DNA of 64,000 nucleotides from Kitagawia praeruptora (taxonomy: Eukaryota; Streptophyta; Magnoliopsida; Apiales; Apiaceae), in the NCBI GenBank assembly GCA_037693485.1, contig CM075353.1:60320501-60384500 (forward strand), written 5' to 3'. Positions 1 to 12,220 of the stretch are shown here, one piece after another. The translations under genes were made by a program, and so were the position numbers. Each line of letters opens with the position of its first letter. Positions within the stretch are counted from its first letter, which is position 1. The notes under the pieces are model-generated. The model ran no database searches, was not told the origin of the DNA, and saw only the letters and a list, made by a program, of their open reading frames with translations.

Positions 1-1207
1 TCTCGAATGTAACTCGAGTTTAATTATGTAAGTTGATTAGTATAGGTTATATTTCTATTATCTTTTGTAATTGTACTTGGAGAATGAAGGACAACCAACC
101 AAGGAGGAGCAAGGAGCAAGACAAGAAGAAAGTAAGATTTGTAATGCTGTATTTATTTTAAACCTTAGACTGACTATTGATCCTTCCATTAGCTTGGAAG
201 GATCACATAGGATCAAGGCCATAACCAACCACGTTTACATACTGCACTTTACATATAATGTATGAATGTATGTGTAGAATACATAGAGATGCGTGCTTTA
301 ATTAGATTAATCATGTATGATTGAATGTATTAGATACATCACACATGCCATGCTTGCTTAAACAAGATAAAATCTGTAACGACTCGAGATTTTATAATTA
401 AACATAATGATCATGAGATTTCTGTGTTTACGAAACACGGAATTAAATACGAATTTTTAATGATTTTGATATGGGGAGATTTTGTCAACAACGGGCCATG
501 CCTGTAAGGAAGTCGGGTATTAAGTGATACCATTGTGTCTTCTCCGATAACCTGGAAATCAAACCATTGATGAATCTTGATTTGAAGTATTTAATTCAAG
601 GAAAAATTGGGAATCTCTTTATGATGGGATCATGGTCGTTTTAACTAAAACCCCTAAGAAAAATATTAAGTTTAAGATGCCTTCCAATGGGAAACACTCG
701 TCAAGACCTAGATCGACAAAGGGTAGGTGCGCCAAAGCGGAGTACCCTCATTTATCTTGGTAAGACGCGATCGAGTAAGTTAGTGATACTTAACTGTTAG
801 ACCATTGGGTTCGACTTAACTAAGTGACCACAATAGGATTGTGAACTTAGAGGCATAGAGTTTGGTAAGATTTATTAGATAAATAGGAACAAATGTTGTT
901 ATATGAACAAATGTTGTTCTACCAAACTATTCAAGAGTTATATATGATATAATTGACAAATGTTGTCTACCTAAATAATCATTTTAAGGAGAAAAGCCAA
1001 AGCTGACCTTAAAATGGATGAAATATGGATCTTGGCTCACTAGAAAGGTTTAGAGAAACTTTTCCGAATTGATAGGTAGGGCTATTAATTTGATAAAAAT
1101 AGTGAGAGATATATATATTTTGAATATATATGAATAATCACTTGAACATAATTTAATAATTCCGTAGACTAATTATTTTATGCATTTTAACATTGTAGAA
1201 ATTCGAA
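1..1207 (+). other. Leader of copia element 1, non-coding
   Basis: AT-rich sequence immediately upstream of the gag start of the first copia element. I see no ORF of coding quality. No 5' LTR edge is visible, so the 5' LTR presumably lies left of the window, and assignment to the untranslated leader is inferred from position only. Several in-frame stops and runs such as the TATATATA stretch near 1110 make a gene unlikely. Confidence 0.4.
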
Positions 1208-1960
1208 ATGGTAAATAACTCAAATAACTTCTCTGTACGATCAGTCCTTGAGAAGGACAAGTTGACAAGAACTAACTTCCTAGATTGGCAAAGGAATTTG
1301 AGGATTGTCCTCAGGCAAGAGCGAAAGCTCTATGTCATAGATATTCCTTACCCTGGACCTGTCTCTGAAGGTGCAACGGAGGCTCAACGAAATGCTTATT
1401 AGAAGCATTTGGATGATGACACCGATGTCACCTGTTTTATGCTTGCGACTATGAGTCCTGAGCTGCAAAAACATTATGAGAATTTTGATTCTTATATCAT
1501 GATCGAGCACCTTAAACGTATGTTTAAAGGACAGGCTCGTCAAGAGAGATTTGATACAAGCAAGGCTTTTTATGCGTGTAAACAGGGTAAAAGGAAGAGA
1601 AACTGTCAAAATTATTTGGAGGATCTAAAGAAACTGAAGGTTGTTCAGATTTCTGATTCAGGTAATTATGTTATAGAAGTCAATTTGTCTACTTCTACAT
1701 CATGGGTATTAGATACTGGATGTGATTCCCACATTTGTATAAATGTGCAAGAACTCCGAAGGAGTAGAACTTTGGCGAAAGGAAAAGTCGACATACATGT
1801 TGGCAATGGAGCAAAGGTTGCTGCCTTAGTTGTAGGGACTTATTATTTCTCGTTGTCCACTGGGCTTATTTTAGAACTAGAGAACTGTTTTATGTGCCTG
1901 CGATTTGCAGAAACATTATTTCCATTTCTTGTTTGGACAAGATTGGTTTTTCGTTTTTGA
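1208..1960 (+). pseudogene. Copia element 1: gag and protease part of the polyprotein, degenerate
   Basis: Gag begins at the ATG at 1208, with a capsid-like stretch (LTRTNFLDWQRNLRI) typical of plant Ty1/copia Gag. An in-frame TAG at 1400-1402 interrupts it, and reading continues in the same frame from 1409. The CCHC knuckle expected between Gag and protease is missing: the sequence passes from a KRNCQNYLEDLKK segment almost directly to protease motif WVLDTGCDSHIC (catalytic D in the D-T-G triad), which suggests an internal deletion. A frameshift near 1890-1960 moves the reading frame into the next segment. In a live element this polyprotein would form the virus-like particle and process itself. 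This copy is dead. Confidence 0.85.
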
Positions 1961-2798
1961 TTCAGAACAATGGTTGTTCGTTTTCATTGAATAATGTTAC
2001 CTATGGGGTTGCACGTTTGTTTAATGGTTTGTATGTTCTTGATCTTGATAATCCTGTCTATAACATAAATAATAAACGTCTTAAGACAAATGACTCAAAT
2101 CAAACATATACCTCTGGCACTGTCGTTTTGGCCATATAAATTTGAATCGCATTTCCAAGTTACATAAGGATGGATACTTGGATAAGTTTGATTTCGAATC
2201 ATACGAGGAATGTGAACCATGTCTCATTGGCAAAATGACTAAAGCTCCTTTTACCAGACAAGGTAAGAGGGCCACCAAACGATTGGAATTGATACATAGT
2301 GATGTATGTGGTCCAATGCGTACGATGGCAAGAGGTGGATTTTATTATTTCATAACCTTTACTGATGATTTTAGTAGATTCGGATATATGTATCTTTTGA
2401 AGAACAAATCCGAATCGTTTCAAAAATTCAAAGAGTATAAGGCTGAAGTTGAAAAGCAATTAGGCGAAAGTATTAAAACTCTACGATCTGATCGTGGGGG
2501 AAAATACTTAAGCTTGGAATTTAAGAATTTCCTAAAGGAGTGTGGTAACGTATCACAACTCACTCCTCCTGGAACACCACAATGGAATGGGGTGTTTGAA
2601 AGGAGAAATCGTACCTTGTTGGACATGGTGCGATCGATGATGAGTCATGTGGATCTTCCAATTTGTTTTTGGGGTTATGCCCTAGAGACGGCTACACAAA
2701 CACTAAACCGAGTTCCTTCAAAATCGGTTCAAAAGACACCATATGAGATATGGACTGATAAACGTAATAGCGTGTCATTTATGAAAGTTTGGGGATGA
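1894..2798 (+). pseudogene. Copia element 1: integrase region, frameshifted
   Basis: Two overlapping frames (1894-2139 and 2142-2798) together give the pre-integrase zinc region and the integrase core. The first ends near the HH/CC finger (a GHINLNRISKLHKDG-like stretch, with CEPCLIGK as the C-x2-C part). The catalytic triad is visible as IHSDVCGPM (first Asp), SDRGGKYLS (second Asp) and NGVFERRNRTLLDM (Glu). The frame changes near 2140 and reading ends at a TGA near 2797, so integrase could not be made as one protein. The DDE core inserts cDNA into chromosomes in functional copia elements. Confidence 0.88.
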
Positions 2799-3184
2799 TA
2801 AGCGTTTGTGAAATGCTTGGTCTCTGATAAGCTAGGACCGAAATCAGATAAATGTAATTTTGTAGGATACCCATTAGAAACTAAAGGGTATTATTTCTAT
2901 AAACCTTCAGAGAACAAATTATTTGTTGCTCGAACGGCTGTGTTTCTAGAGAGAGAACTGCTTTCTAAGAAAAAATAGTGGGAGGACAATAGAACTTGAT
3001 GAGGATCGAGAACTACAAGATAATGTTGAACCAGAGTTGGAACATGAGCAGAATGAGACTCAAGATGTTGAGAACAATACTGCTCAAGAAGCACAGGTTG
3101 TTCGTAGATCTAGTAGGATTCGCCAGTAGCCAGAGAGATATTATAGATTTCTCCTGACTTGAAGTGGCGATGTAATGCTTATAG

Positions 3185-4642
3185 ATGATGATGAGCCTCT
3201 CACCTACAAGGATGACTATGAACAGTCCAGATTCTGAGAGATGGTTGGAGGCCATGAAATCTGAGATGGATTACATGTATGAAAACCAAGTGTGGACTTT
3301 GGTTGCACCACCGGATGGGGTAAAACCCATAGAGTGCAAGTGGTTTTTCAAAAAGAAAACTGACATGGATGGAAACTTACAGACCTACAAGGCAAGACTA
3401 GTGGCGAAAGGTTTTAAGCAAATTCATGGTATTGACTATGATGAAACTTTCTCACCGGTAGCTATGGTCAAATCCATCAGGATTTTGCTTGCGATAGCAG
3501 CTTATTATGACTATGAGATCTGGCAAATGGATGTCAAGACTGCTTTCTTAAATGGGAGCTTAGAAGAGGATGTGTACATGACACAATCTCAGGGTTTTAT
3601 CGATTCAAGGTTTGCTAGAATGGTTTGTAAGTTGCGACGATCCATTTATGGATTGAAGCAGGCCTCAAGGAGATGGAACATCCATTTTGATGAAACAGTC
3701 AAAGAGTTTGGCTTCATACAAAATGAGGATGAGCCGTGTGTTTATAAGAAGGTTAGTGGGAGCCATGTGGCATTCCTAGTATTATATGTAGATGACATAT
3801 TACTAATAGGGAATAACATTCCTTCTCTACAGGCTGTGAAGACTTGGTTGGGAAAAAGTTTTTCGATGAAAGACTTAGGCGATGCTACCTATATCTTAGG
3901 GATCAGGATCTATAGAGATAGATCTAAAAGATTAATGGGCTTGAGTCAGAGTACATACATTGACAAAGTGTTGCATCGTTTTGGGATGCAACAGGCAAAG
4001 AAGGGCTATGTCCCGGTGTCTCATGGGATAGTGATCTCAAAGGGAAACTGTCCTAAATCATCAGATGATAAGGACCGTATGAGTCAAGTACCATATGCTT
4101 CGGCAATTGGTTCTATAATGTGTGCAATGATATGTACTCGTCCTGATATCTCGTATGCTTTAAACATGATGAGCAGATACCAGTCTAATCCAGGTGAGGG
4201 TCACTGGATAGCTGTCAAGAATATTCTTAAGCACCTTAAATGGACTGAAGATTCGTTCTTGATATATGGAGGAGATGAGAAGCTGGTTGTAAGAGGTTAC
4301 ACTAATGCTAGTTTCCAGACAGATAGGGACGATTCTGTATCCCAGTCTGGATTCGGTTTCTGTCTAAATAGAAGTGTTGTAAGCTGGAATAGTTCACAGT
4401 AAATGATTCTACAATGGAGGCTGAGTATATTGATGCTTGCGAAGCAACCAAAAAGGTTGGTTGAGAATTTACTTAGGCGATATCACCTTATTAATGAGAT
4501 TAATGGTCAAGGAGATATACATAAATGTAAAGTGCATATTAATGATAATGTTGCGGAAGCACTGACCAAGGCTTTGTCGCAGCAGAAGCACGAAGGTCAC
4601 ACTAGTTCCATGAGTATTAGATACATGGGCGATTGGCTCTAG
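3185..4642 (+). pseudogene. Copia element 1: reverse transcriptase and RNase H, degenerate
   Basis: A 405-codon frame (3185-4402) carries the copia RT: CKWFFKKKTD and YKARLVAKGF at the start, DYDETFSPVA, QMDVKTAFLNG, IYGLKQAS, and the catalytic LYVDDILLIGN with its YVDD box. It runs into RNase H (GYTNASFQTD) and stops at TAA 4400-4402. A second frame (4403-4642) keeps RYHLINEI and the end of the polyprotein (IRYM), but the middle of RNase H has been lost after MEAEYIDACEATKK. The 2800-3184 stretch between integrase and RT is coding remnant with several stops. The polypurine tract and LTR follow at once. Confidence 0.9.
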
Positions 4643-4657
4643 TGCAAGTGGGAGATT
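4643..4657 (+). promoter_or_regulatory. Polypurine tract of copia element 1
   Basis: The purine-rich sequence TGCAAGTGGGAGAT sits directly before the TGATAG start of the LTR. This is the usual plus-strand primer position in copia elements. Confidence 0.7.
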
Positions 4658-7041
4658 GATAGTGTTAGTGCCCTAGATACAATGTAGTTGTGCTTCTAGG
4701 AAAGACTATTTTGTTATGTTCCAACGATTATTTCTATATTGATTTATTATGTCTTTATTTACTGCGAAATAAATATTAGAATAATAAATGTCCTTGGAAT
4801 ATGTAACATGTATTCTATATCTTTAAGTATGTGACTTAAAAATGAGATTATATGAATAGTGTTTATATTCCTAAATATCCCTAATCGAGCATTAATAATA
4901 TGGGACAATTATAATGCATAAAGATTAGTATGTTTGTTGACTGATGACCACATCTCATTGGTCATAGGTATAGTGATACTAAAGTCAAGAACATAGGTGC
5001 ATGTAATATTCTACATGACACTGGATTGACCCACAGTGAGTTTCTACATGTTGATAATGTCATTAGAAAGACTCACAGTGATAATGGTGTAATGATCCTT
5101 AGACTTGAGATCATTATATTTCTATACGAGGATTAATATACTTTGACTACATTAAAAGTTACCTTTGACCGGGTGATGATAAAAGTGTACATCGGGTATA
5201 TTATGAGACGTATGAGAAATATGAATGATAGATAAAGGATTTAACCCTCCTATTATTAGGAGAGATATTATTGGCCTCTTGATTGAGTGAGATTATGAAA
5301 ATGCATGGCCATGCTCAAATATTAAACCAAACCAAACCAAACATACCCAGTATATCCCGCATGAAGCAGGGTCTGGGGAGGGTACAATGTACGCAGACCA
5401 TACCCCTACTTTACAGTAGAGAGGCTGTTTCCGTGAAGACCCCCGGCTTAGTGCACCGAATAGCAAAGTGAATTTAATACAATGATGATAAAGGTGGGTA
5501 AAGTAGTCGACCGAACCTGGGCCCATGGCCTGGATCTCATGGTGCTTACCTACTCGGGCCAGGGTCACTCTTCTCCTGATCTAGGAAGACCTCCGGCGAA
5601 GCTCCCTGCGCCTGCAAAATCAGAAACAGAAGACAATATGAGGATGAAAAGCCAAGTTTCTAAGCTAATGCTAAACGAGAGAGCCCAACTCTGAGGCTCT
5701 CAACCACAGAACCACTCCCTAGAAGGGAGTCAACAACTCTAATCTGGCGCCTCCAACAACTCCTATCGGCTATCGCGTTCTCGTCCAAGTTAACGGCCTT
5801 CAAATCCATCCTGAGCTGTTCTTCCCACGACCTCCTCGGTCTGCCTCTTCTCCTCACCCCAACAACTGTAAGACTCTCGACCCTCCTCACCGGGGCTTCC
5901 GGAAGCCTCCTACGAACGTGGCCGAACCATCTCAGCCTCCCTTCCCTAATTTTCGCTGCAAAAGGTGCCATGCTCAAATATTGATTTGTTTTTAATAATC
6001 TACTCATTGATCAAGGAAACCCGGATTAAACGTTGAAGAGGATGACTAATTACATGCCTCGAGTTTAATCTATAATATATGGTTAAAGGGATTATATTAC
6101 ACGGAAACATTAATCACGAAAGGTTTAATTGGATCACCAGTTAATTATTATTACTTGGGTAGCAATGATGTATTACTAGATGCCGCTCATTGTTTGCAAT
6201 TTTAATTAGATATTAAAATTGTTGCCAACGTAATAATAACCTATAGGGTCACACACAAAGAACGCTTGAAGGAGAAATAATTTAAATTATGAATTTAAAT
6301 TAAATAAGTAATTTGTTCTATTTATAATGTTAATTAAGTTTGACTTAATTAATTAATTAAATAGAAAAAAATGGAATTACTTTAACTAATTCCGAAATTA
6401 GTTATTAATTAATTAAGTGAGAATTAATTAAATAATAAATTGGAATTTCGGATTAGTATTAATTATAATTGGATTATAATTAGAAAACTAATTCTCTTCT
6501 CTCTATATATATCTCTTTATGGCTGATTTTACATGGTGATACAAGTTTTACAAAACCCTAGCCGTTCTTGAGAGAGATAAAGAAGATAGAGTGAGAAGCA
6601 GTTTTCGAGTGCTAGTACACATCAATCCTTCGAGAAAAGCGTTCGTGTGGATACCGGTAGAGCGTAGATCGTGAGAGCGGGATGCGTGGTGATTCAAGTT
6701 GCTTTGGACCTCCATCTGTCATCAACTGTTAAAGCTTCGTTTTAAGGTAAACGTTCATAACTACGAATTAAACGTCTGTTTTGCATGGATCCTGCGATTG
6801 GGTTTCGATTTTATTGTTTTTTTATTATTGATTTCCGCTGCGTTTGATGCTCGAAACCCTTCACGTCTTGCCCAACTTTCCATTATCATATTATCCTTAA
6901 GAGAGAGAGTTCACTGACTCTATTAACATAACATTCTTGAGAGAGAGAACGAACCAATTCTAGCTATACATCACTGATATTCTATTCGTGTTGGGATTCG
7001 CTCTTGCTCTTGGCGATTCCGTTCGAATCTAATTTCTATCA
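4658..7041 (+). repeat. 3' LTR of copia element 1 (with RTE insertion inside)
   Basis: The LTR starts TGATAG right after the polypurine tract and ends CTATCA at 7036-7041, a perfect 6-bp terminal inverted repeat. About 660 bp of it (5324-5982) is a nested RTE fragment plus one TSD copy, so the LTR itself is about 1.7 kb. A CTCTATATATATCTC block near 6500 is a plausible TATA region, followed by a transcribed leader-like stretch (AAAACCCTAGCC near 6551). The 5' LTR is not in the window, so the ends could not be checked against a partner. Confidence 0.72.
5324..5966 (-). mobile_element. RTE-type LINE, 5'-truncated, inserted in the copia LTR
   Basis: On the minus strand the element reads from a C-terminal RTE reverse-transcriptase tail (start about 5966, stop near 5660; motifs GRLRWFGHVRRR, APVRRVESLTV, RRGRPRRSWEEQLRMDLK) through a GC-rich 3' UTR. 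It ends in GGGTATG followed by a short (TTTGG)n repeat at 5324-5345. It is flanked by an exact 16-bp TSD, GCCATGCTCAAATATT, at 5308-5323 and 5967-5982. The 3' UTR (ACCCTCCCCAGACCC...ATACTGGGTATG) matches the tail I know from widespread plant Au-like SINEs, which borrow RTE ends. That link is from memory of the families. Confidence 0.9.
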
Positions 7042-8950
7042 GCGAATTTATGACTTGGCCGACCTGGTTGGTATCCCCTTCAAATTTATTAGAGATAATA
7101 AGAATTATGAAACTTTGAAAAGATAGCTGTCATATCAAGGCAATTGTTACACACTGGTGATCATAAGGTTATGAGTGTTAAAGTCAACCTTATTTGAGAT
7201 AAGGGAATTTACCGAGAGATCAATATGATCAAGAGAACTCACGTTGCGTGTCTCAGTTAAGACATTACTAAAGGTAGTTAGCCTTCTTGTATTTCACAAC
7301 TCACCAGTGACGGCGTCCCGTCAGACTTCTATCACACAGACAGATAGCCCTTGTGTCCCCTATAAGTATAGGGTTGTTCGTCTCAGTGGAAGCTGAGGAG
7401 TATGAAAGCAATTCGAAGTGAAGATAATAATTATCGTCTTTCGACAAATAATTCTCAAGTGGACACCCTGGATTAAAATTGATCAGATTCCAAGGTGCAA
7501 TTTCCAAGGAAAAGGATAACCAGAAAGATACTGGTATACAACAAGCAAGTGGTGCTATAGCACCATAGGATTATCCAATATTTGAAGAAAAGTGGGGATT
7601 TAAATATCATCAATCGATAGGGCCTCATAAATCTGAAAGTAGGTATAATGACAGCTTCTAGCAAAATTGAAACCAATATGGTTTAACATGAGTATTATAA
7701 AACAACTTCGAAGAGGGAGTATATTCTTTATCAAAATTCTCTCTTGGAGAGATGTCAAGATAGGTCATAGATTAGGGAGGTAATCCAAATAATTTATGCA
7801 TGGGGATGTGTCAAATAATTCACATTGGGGAGATAATAAACATAAGTTGCAAATGGGGAGATATCAAATAATTCAGATAGGGGAAGTAATCAAAATGATT
7901 CATAAATGGGGAGGGTAATGCCAAGGTCTCCACGGATGCCTTTCATGTCGGCTCCTCTGACGGATAATTGTTCGATTGTAGCGCTCTTCTTTTCCACGCA
8001 CACCCTAAGGTGCTCGATAACCGACGTCATCGTCGACTCGTAATAGTCGCTAGAGATTCAACCATCGGCATTTTACGATATTAAGGAGTTCTATTCGACT
8101 CGGCGCAAGCATCTCACGCAAGCGTTCTATTCTTTGAGAAGAATTCGATACCGGTGTCGCCCCTAGCAACGACGAATTCCACGTGTCGAATGGGCGATAT
8201 TCCGGAACATTGCTGGAAATACATACTTAGATCCAGTCACCATTATAACCGTATTTATACCCCATGTTCCTGTCCTCATGACAATTCCGTGTGCAACTTA
8301 AGCTTATCCCTTTTTGGCATAACAGCCTTCGTACTAGTCTCTCTCAGATTTTCTCAGTCCGTCTTGATTCTTAAAACATTTCATCTTTATTGATCAATCT
8401 CATCTTCACCCTTTTTACTTCTATAATTTTGAGACAATCGGTGTCTATCCACCAATCCATTCATAATATTACCTTAAACTCTATCAAGCTCGAGAGGGTT
8501 TTAAATACTCGCAACTTCGACTGATAACCTTTCATAGTGATCTTGTTTTGCTTCCCTTTTTGGAATTTTAACAGTACGGATGCTATCTCAACTCATCATT
8601 GTCATAATACTGGATGCCAGCTTTCCATCCTTCATCATCATATTGAAATTTCCTATCATTTGGGGAATACATAACTTCATCCATGAACCCCTAAAATTAT
8701 CTTAATCTTAGGCCTCGGGCGATTTATGCCCCTGCCGACCAACACTTGTCTCTAAGAGTTCTTTAGCAGACGTTCATCACCACAAGAAGTGACGTCTATC
8801 TCAACATATTCCTCGGCATAGCTTTCCAATCTTAACTTAATCATTGGTACTATATCCAATAGTCCAACACGAACTCTACATGAGGTCCGACGTTCTCACA
8901 TAACTATACAGACTCCTACTCACTCTCGTTTCTAGTTTACTATAACCTAA
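7042..8950 (-). other. Remnant of a gypsy-like internal region, no clear gene
   Basis: The region lies between the copia LTR end and the minus-strand primer site at 8951, so by position it is the internal part of the gypsy element, cut short on its far side by the copia insertion. On the minus strand a short open stretch near 8080-7900 (ending IYESF) may be coding remnant, but I recognise no Gag, protease or RT motif. The rest is stop-rich. Confidence 0.4.
7767..7920. repeat. Degenerate tandem repeat around GGGGAGATAATCAAATAATTCA
   Basis: About six units of 25-30 bp each begin with a GGGGAG/GGGAGG purine block and continue with a variant of ATCAAATAATTCAT. The units are degenerate, so this is an old array. 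It may derive from repeated polypurine-like segments of the surrounding LTR element. Confidence 0.55.
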
Positions 8951-8962
8951 GCTCTGATACCA
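8951..8962 (-). promoter_or_regulatory. Primer binding site (initiator tRNA-Met type) of the gypsy element
   Basis: The plus strand reads GCTCTGATACCA, so the minus strand is TGGTATCAGAGC, the classic primer site complementary to the 3' end of plant initiator tRNA-Met. It lies 4 bp from the LTR edge at 8967. This fixes the orientation of the LTR element as minus. Confidence 0.85.
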
Positions 8963-10225
8963 TTTCTGTAACGCCCCAAATCTGGGGTCAGGGATTTGGT
9001 CGTCACGCGAAAATCCTTAACATCAAATTACCTGTTTAACAACATTAAACCATCTGTAATCATTAAAACTGAAATATAACTCTGCGACCCCAACCACCAA
9101 GCATCTTTTAGGTCATAGGGCTAGAAACAAGAACTAAAATCTTTACATCTTTATTACATCCATTCTACTACATCGCACTATGCCTTAAAAATCTTATACT
9201 ACTAGTATAGCTTCGTTGGGAAGTACACCAGCAACTAGTACTACTCAGTACAAAGTAATATATATTACACATCAATGTACTTACATATAACTTATTCCAG
9301 CTATAACTTTTCTGGATCATAACATCTTCATAAGGGCGTACTGCCTGCTTCTTCTGAGCCATGCAGATAAGCCTCAATCATCTACCTTCCTCTGAAAGGT
9401 TAATATTTAAAACAAGCAAGTATGAGCGAAAGAATTGCCCAGCAAGTATTAATAGAGCACAACAATATATATATCAATATACACATGGAGTTTTCGAAAT
9501 ATAACGATACTTAATATCAATTTCGAAATATTTGCAACAATGAAACCTCAGTAGGGAATATATGACATTTCGAGTAACATCAGATAAATAAAGTAAGTTC
9601 ATGCCAACAATAGTAATCCTCATACCCTATCCACATACTATACTCATAGTATTGATAACCTCTTAGGGAGCTTTTCAAAATATGCAGTTCAATATGCTGC
9701 TAAGATAGTTATTACCACTCTTCATAAACCAAACCATTATAAAGTTCCCTTTTTAATACTCCTCAAGTTTGTAAGTATATACACATGAGTATATCATTAT
9801 CATCAAAACACCTTACAGTTCAAGATTCTGTACAGGATATAAGTTCGTTACCACTTGATAAGTTAAACTCAGAAATAACTGATAGGAAGAGAATCAAAGC
9901 TCTTGAAGCAAAACATTTGGGACTTAACATCAATAACCGATGAACCATCTTTCATCTTTTGAATAATTGCAAAAGTGCACAAGCACGTGCCATTATTGTT
10001 AGAATAATCTTGCAGTTCTAGATACTGCATGAATTCATCATCTTTCAAAATTGAAAACAACACTATCGGCTACTTGGCACTCAGGCCTAAGAAGCAGTGT
10101 TTGAGTATTTTTCCAAAGTGGAGGTTGGGACTTAAAGAAAACATAAAAACCTGACAAGGATTGACGATGATCAGTCGCCACATCCAAGTCCAATAATCCG
10201 CGGGTCTTCTCTACCGGTAGAAGGA

Positions 10226-10303
10226 TAGAAACTACATCCGTAACTATCCCCGGGTGAAAACTACATCCGTAATCACCCTCGATGAAAACTACATCCGGAA
10301 TAA
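10226..10303. repeat. Short direct repeat of GAAAACTACATCCG
   Basis: Three copies of (G/A)AAACTACATCCG(T/G)AA recur at roughly 33-bp spacing inside the long LTR. The sequence shows only that they are local direct repeats. I see no function. Confidence 0.5.
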
Positions 10304-11263
10304 TAATTGATGGGCCGCCTGGCTCACGGCCGCTTACACATCCCGGGAATCGTTCGTCAATGATTCCCACACCTGCCAGAGTCCCCTTTTTCTTTTCTTG
10401 TCAAAATCATTTTGATAGAAAACTTGAGTAGTTGAAGTTCGACTTCAGTCGACCGATAATTTCTTGAAAAACGAGCAAGAGAGTAAAACATGACCGGGGG
10501 TTTTCGAAAATGTTTTGAGTTCAAAAGAGTTCAAGTATAGATATACACTGGTACCGATATCAATCTCGACACAGGGTTTTGTGATCACACATGGAAAATG
10601 GTACGCATAAAGCTTGTAACCACAACAGGATAACTCCATATATATATAAGTTCTTGAAAAGTAACTTACCTAGATAGATTCAAAATATAATATTTTAAAT
10701 GACTATGAAAGTCCTTAGACAACCTTTAAATAGTGTTTTATAACCTCCAAAACACTTAGAGTGGTTAATAAATATTTGACTAATATGTAACAAATAATAA
10801 ATATTCAATAATCCCTTTTTAAAAGAATACTCAAATTAATATTCATTTATTAAGTAATATTCAAATAATATTTACTATTAATACTGGAATATTTAATAAC
10901 CTCAAAACACCAAAATACAACTCTTCGAATGTTTCTAATCAAAATCAAGACACAATCTCTCCAGCAGTCTCCAAACTTTAGCCACTTTATCAAATAACTA
11001 CTACTGACTCACGGTCAATAAGAAATAATTAATAAGCATGAAAATCCTTCTTCTCTTTCTTTTTTTTTTGTTCCTTAATGAATATTATAATTAATATTCA
11101 TCGAATTAAATAAGCATTCAAATAACATATATCGATATCAATCTAGCTGTTTTAAGCTGAAAGTAACCAATTTATAACCATTGGAATATCTTTAATCAGT
11201 ATTGAAAATAAACTATCTCCGATAAATAATATACTAGATAAAATCACTCCATTAAATTGTTTT

Positions 11264-12220
11264 TTTTTTTGCTAATTAAAAGAATATATACCAAAGCGAA
11301 CAGCTAATACATATCTAGGGGCATACCCCGCGAGACAACATCCATGCTAAAACTACAAAACAACATGATACAAAGAATAAGGAGGTAAACCCTACTCAAC
11401 GTTACAGATGTACCTAGCCTATTCTTTTACATGATGAATAAGAGGATGGTCGGGTCATTCCGAACCCAACCCTTAAACAAGTTACATGAGAACAGTTTCT
11501 CACGTACCATACGCCTTATCTCCCCGCTGACCACTGATGTAGGGTGGCCAGGACCATGATTGTGCATGCGGTAGTTACGCTCTTTCCAGACATGATAAAT
11601 AGCTGTGCTAAAAAACAGATGGGCAATTGGTTTCTCCTTTGCCCGAAGCTGATTAACCGTGCAGTTGCCTGACTGACAATTGGACCAGTTTCGAGAGAAA
11701 CGAAATGGCATAGACCTGCTAATAATATCAAAGTATGGGCAAGCAGTGAAAATGTGGCTAATGGACTCATCATCCACCCCACACAAGACACATTTTTGAT
11801 CAACCTGCATTCCGAACAGAAGCATCCTATCCTTCGTGAGGAGCCTGTTTTTGATGGCCAACCATGTGATGAATGAGCATTTCGGGATATTGAATTTGCC
11901 CCAGACCATGTATAACCACTGGACATAGGTTCCTTTCGCCCGCATGGAGGACCAAATAGTGGACAATTTGACATGCTTTGGAAGCATTCCATCCCACAGA
12001 ATGGAATCAGACTTATGGATTTGAACATGTTGCACCAGCCGTCTAATTTCAATCACATCATTATGGTTCGAAGATGGTAAGTCCCAAATCCCATTTCGGA
12101 GGTAGACATTGATAGTGACTGAACTAGTGGACTCAGCTGTAGATACAATGGAAGGGGCAATATCCAGAAGGGGCTTATTATGGACCCAAGGATCATGCCA
12201 GAATAGAAAGTCAGAGTTTT
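11264..12220 (-). mobile_element. 5'-truncated L1-type LINE inserted in the gypsy LTR
   Basis: On the minus strand the insert carries the last ~265 codons of ORF2 (from 12220 to the stop at 11427) and a short 3' UTR. The UTR has CGCGGGGTATGCCCCTAG, then TTAATTAGC, then poly(A) (poly-T at 11261-11270 on the plus strand). A 17-bp TSD CTCCATTAAATTGTTTT is present at 11247-11263 and 12221-12237, proving target-primed insertion. The 5' truncation is typical of LINEs. Confidence 0.93.
11427..12220 (-). pseudogene. LINE ORF2 C-terminus with zf-RVT zinc-binding domain
   Basis: The frame opens inside the TSD and covers the region downstream of the RT domain: FWHDPWV, SILWDGMLPK, then the zf-RVT domain (IPKCSFITWLAIKNRL, CVLCG with H-x-F-x-x-CPYF) and the C-terminal KERNYRMHNHG...RRMVREKLFSC. 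It ends GWVRNDPTILLFIM. The same ending recurs at 18568-18620, so both fragments come from one LINE family. No catalytic RT residues remain, so it is inactive. Confidence 0.9.

Noticed and set aside
8154..8393. 79-codon plus-strand frame
   Set aside because: Short, no motif, in gypsy leader remnant on the opposite strand to the element.
10038..10370. 110-codon minus-strand frame in the gypsy LTR
   Set aside because: It spans short direct repeats and LTR sequence, shows no domain, and lies in a region where no gene is expected.
11516..12052. 178-codon second minus-strand frame in the LINE fragment
   Set aside because: Frame-shifted shadow of the zf-RVT region; it has none of the zinc residues in register.
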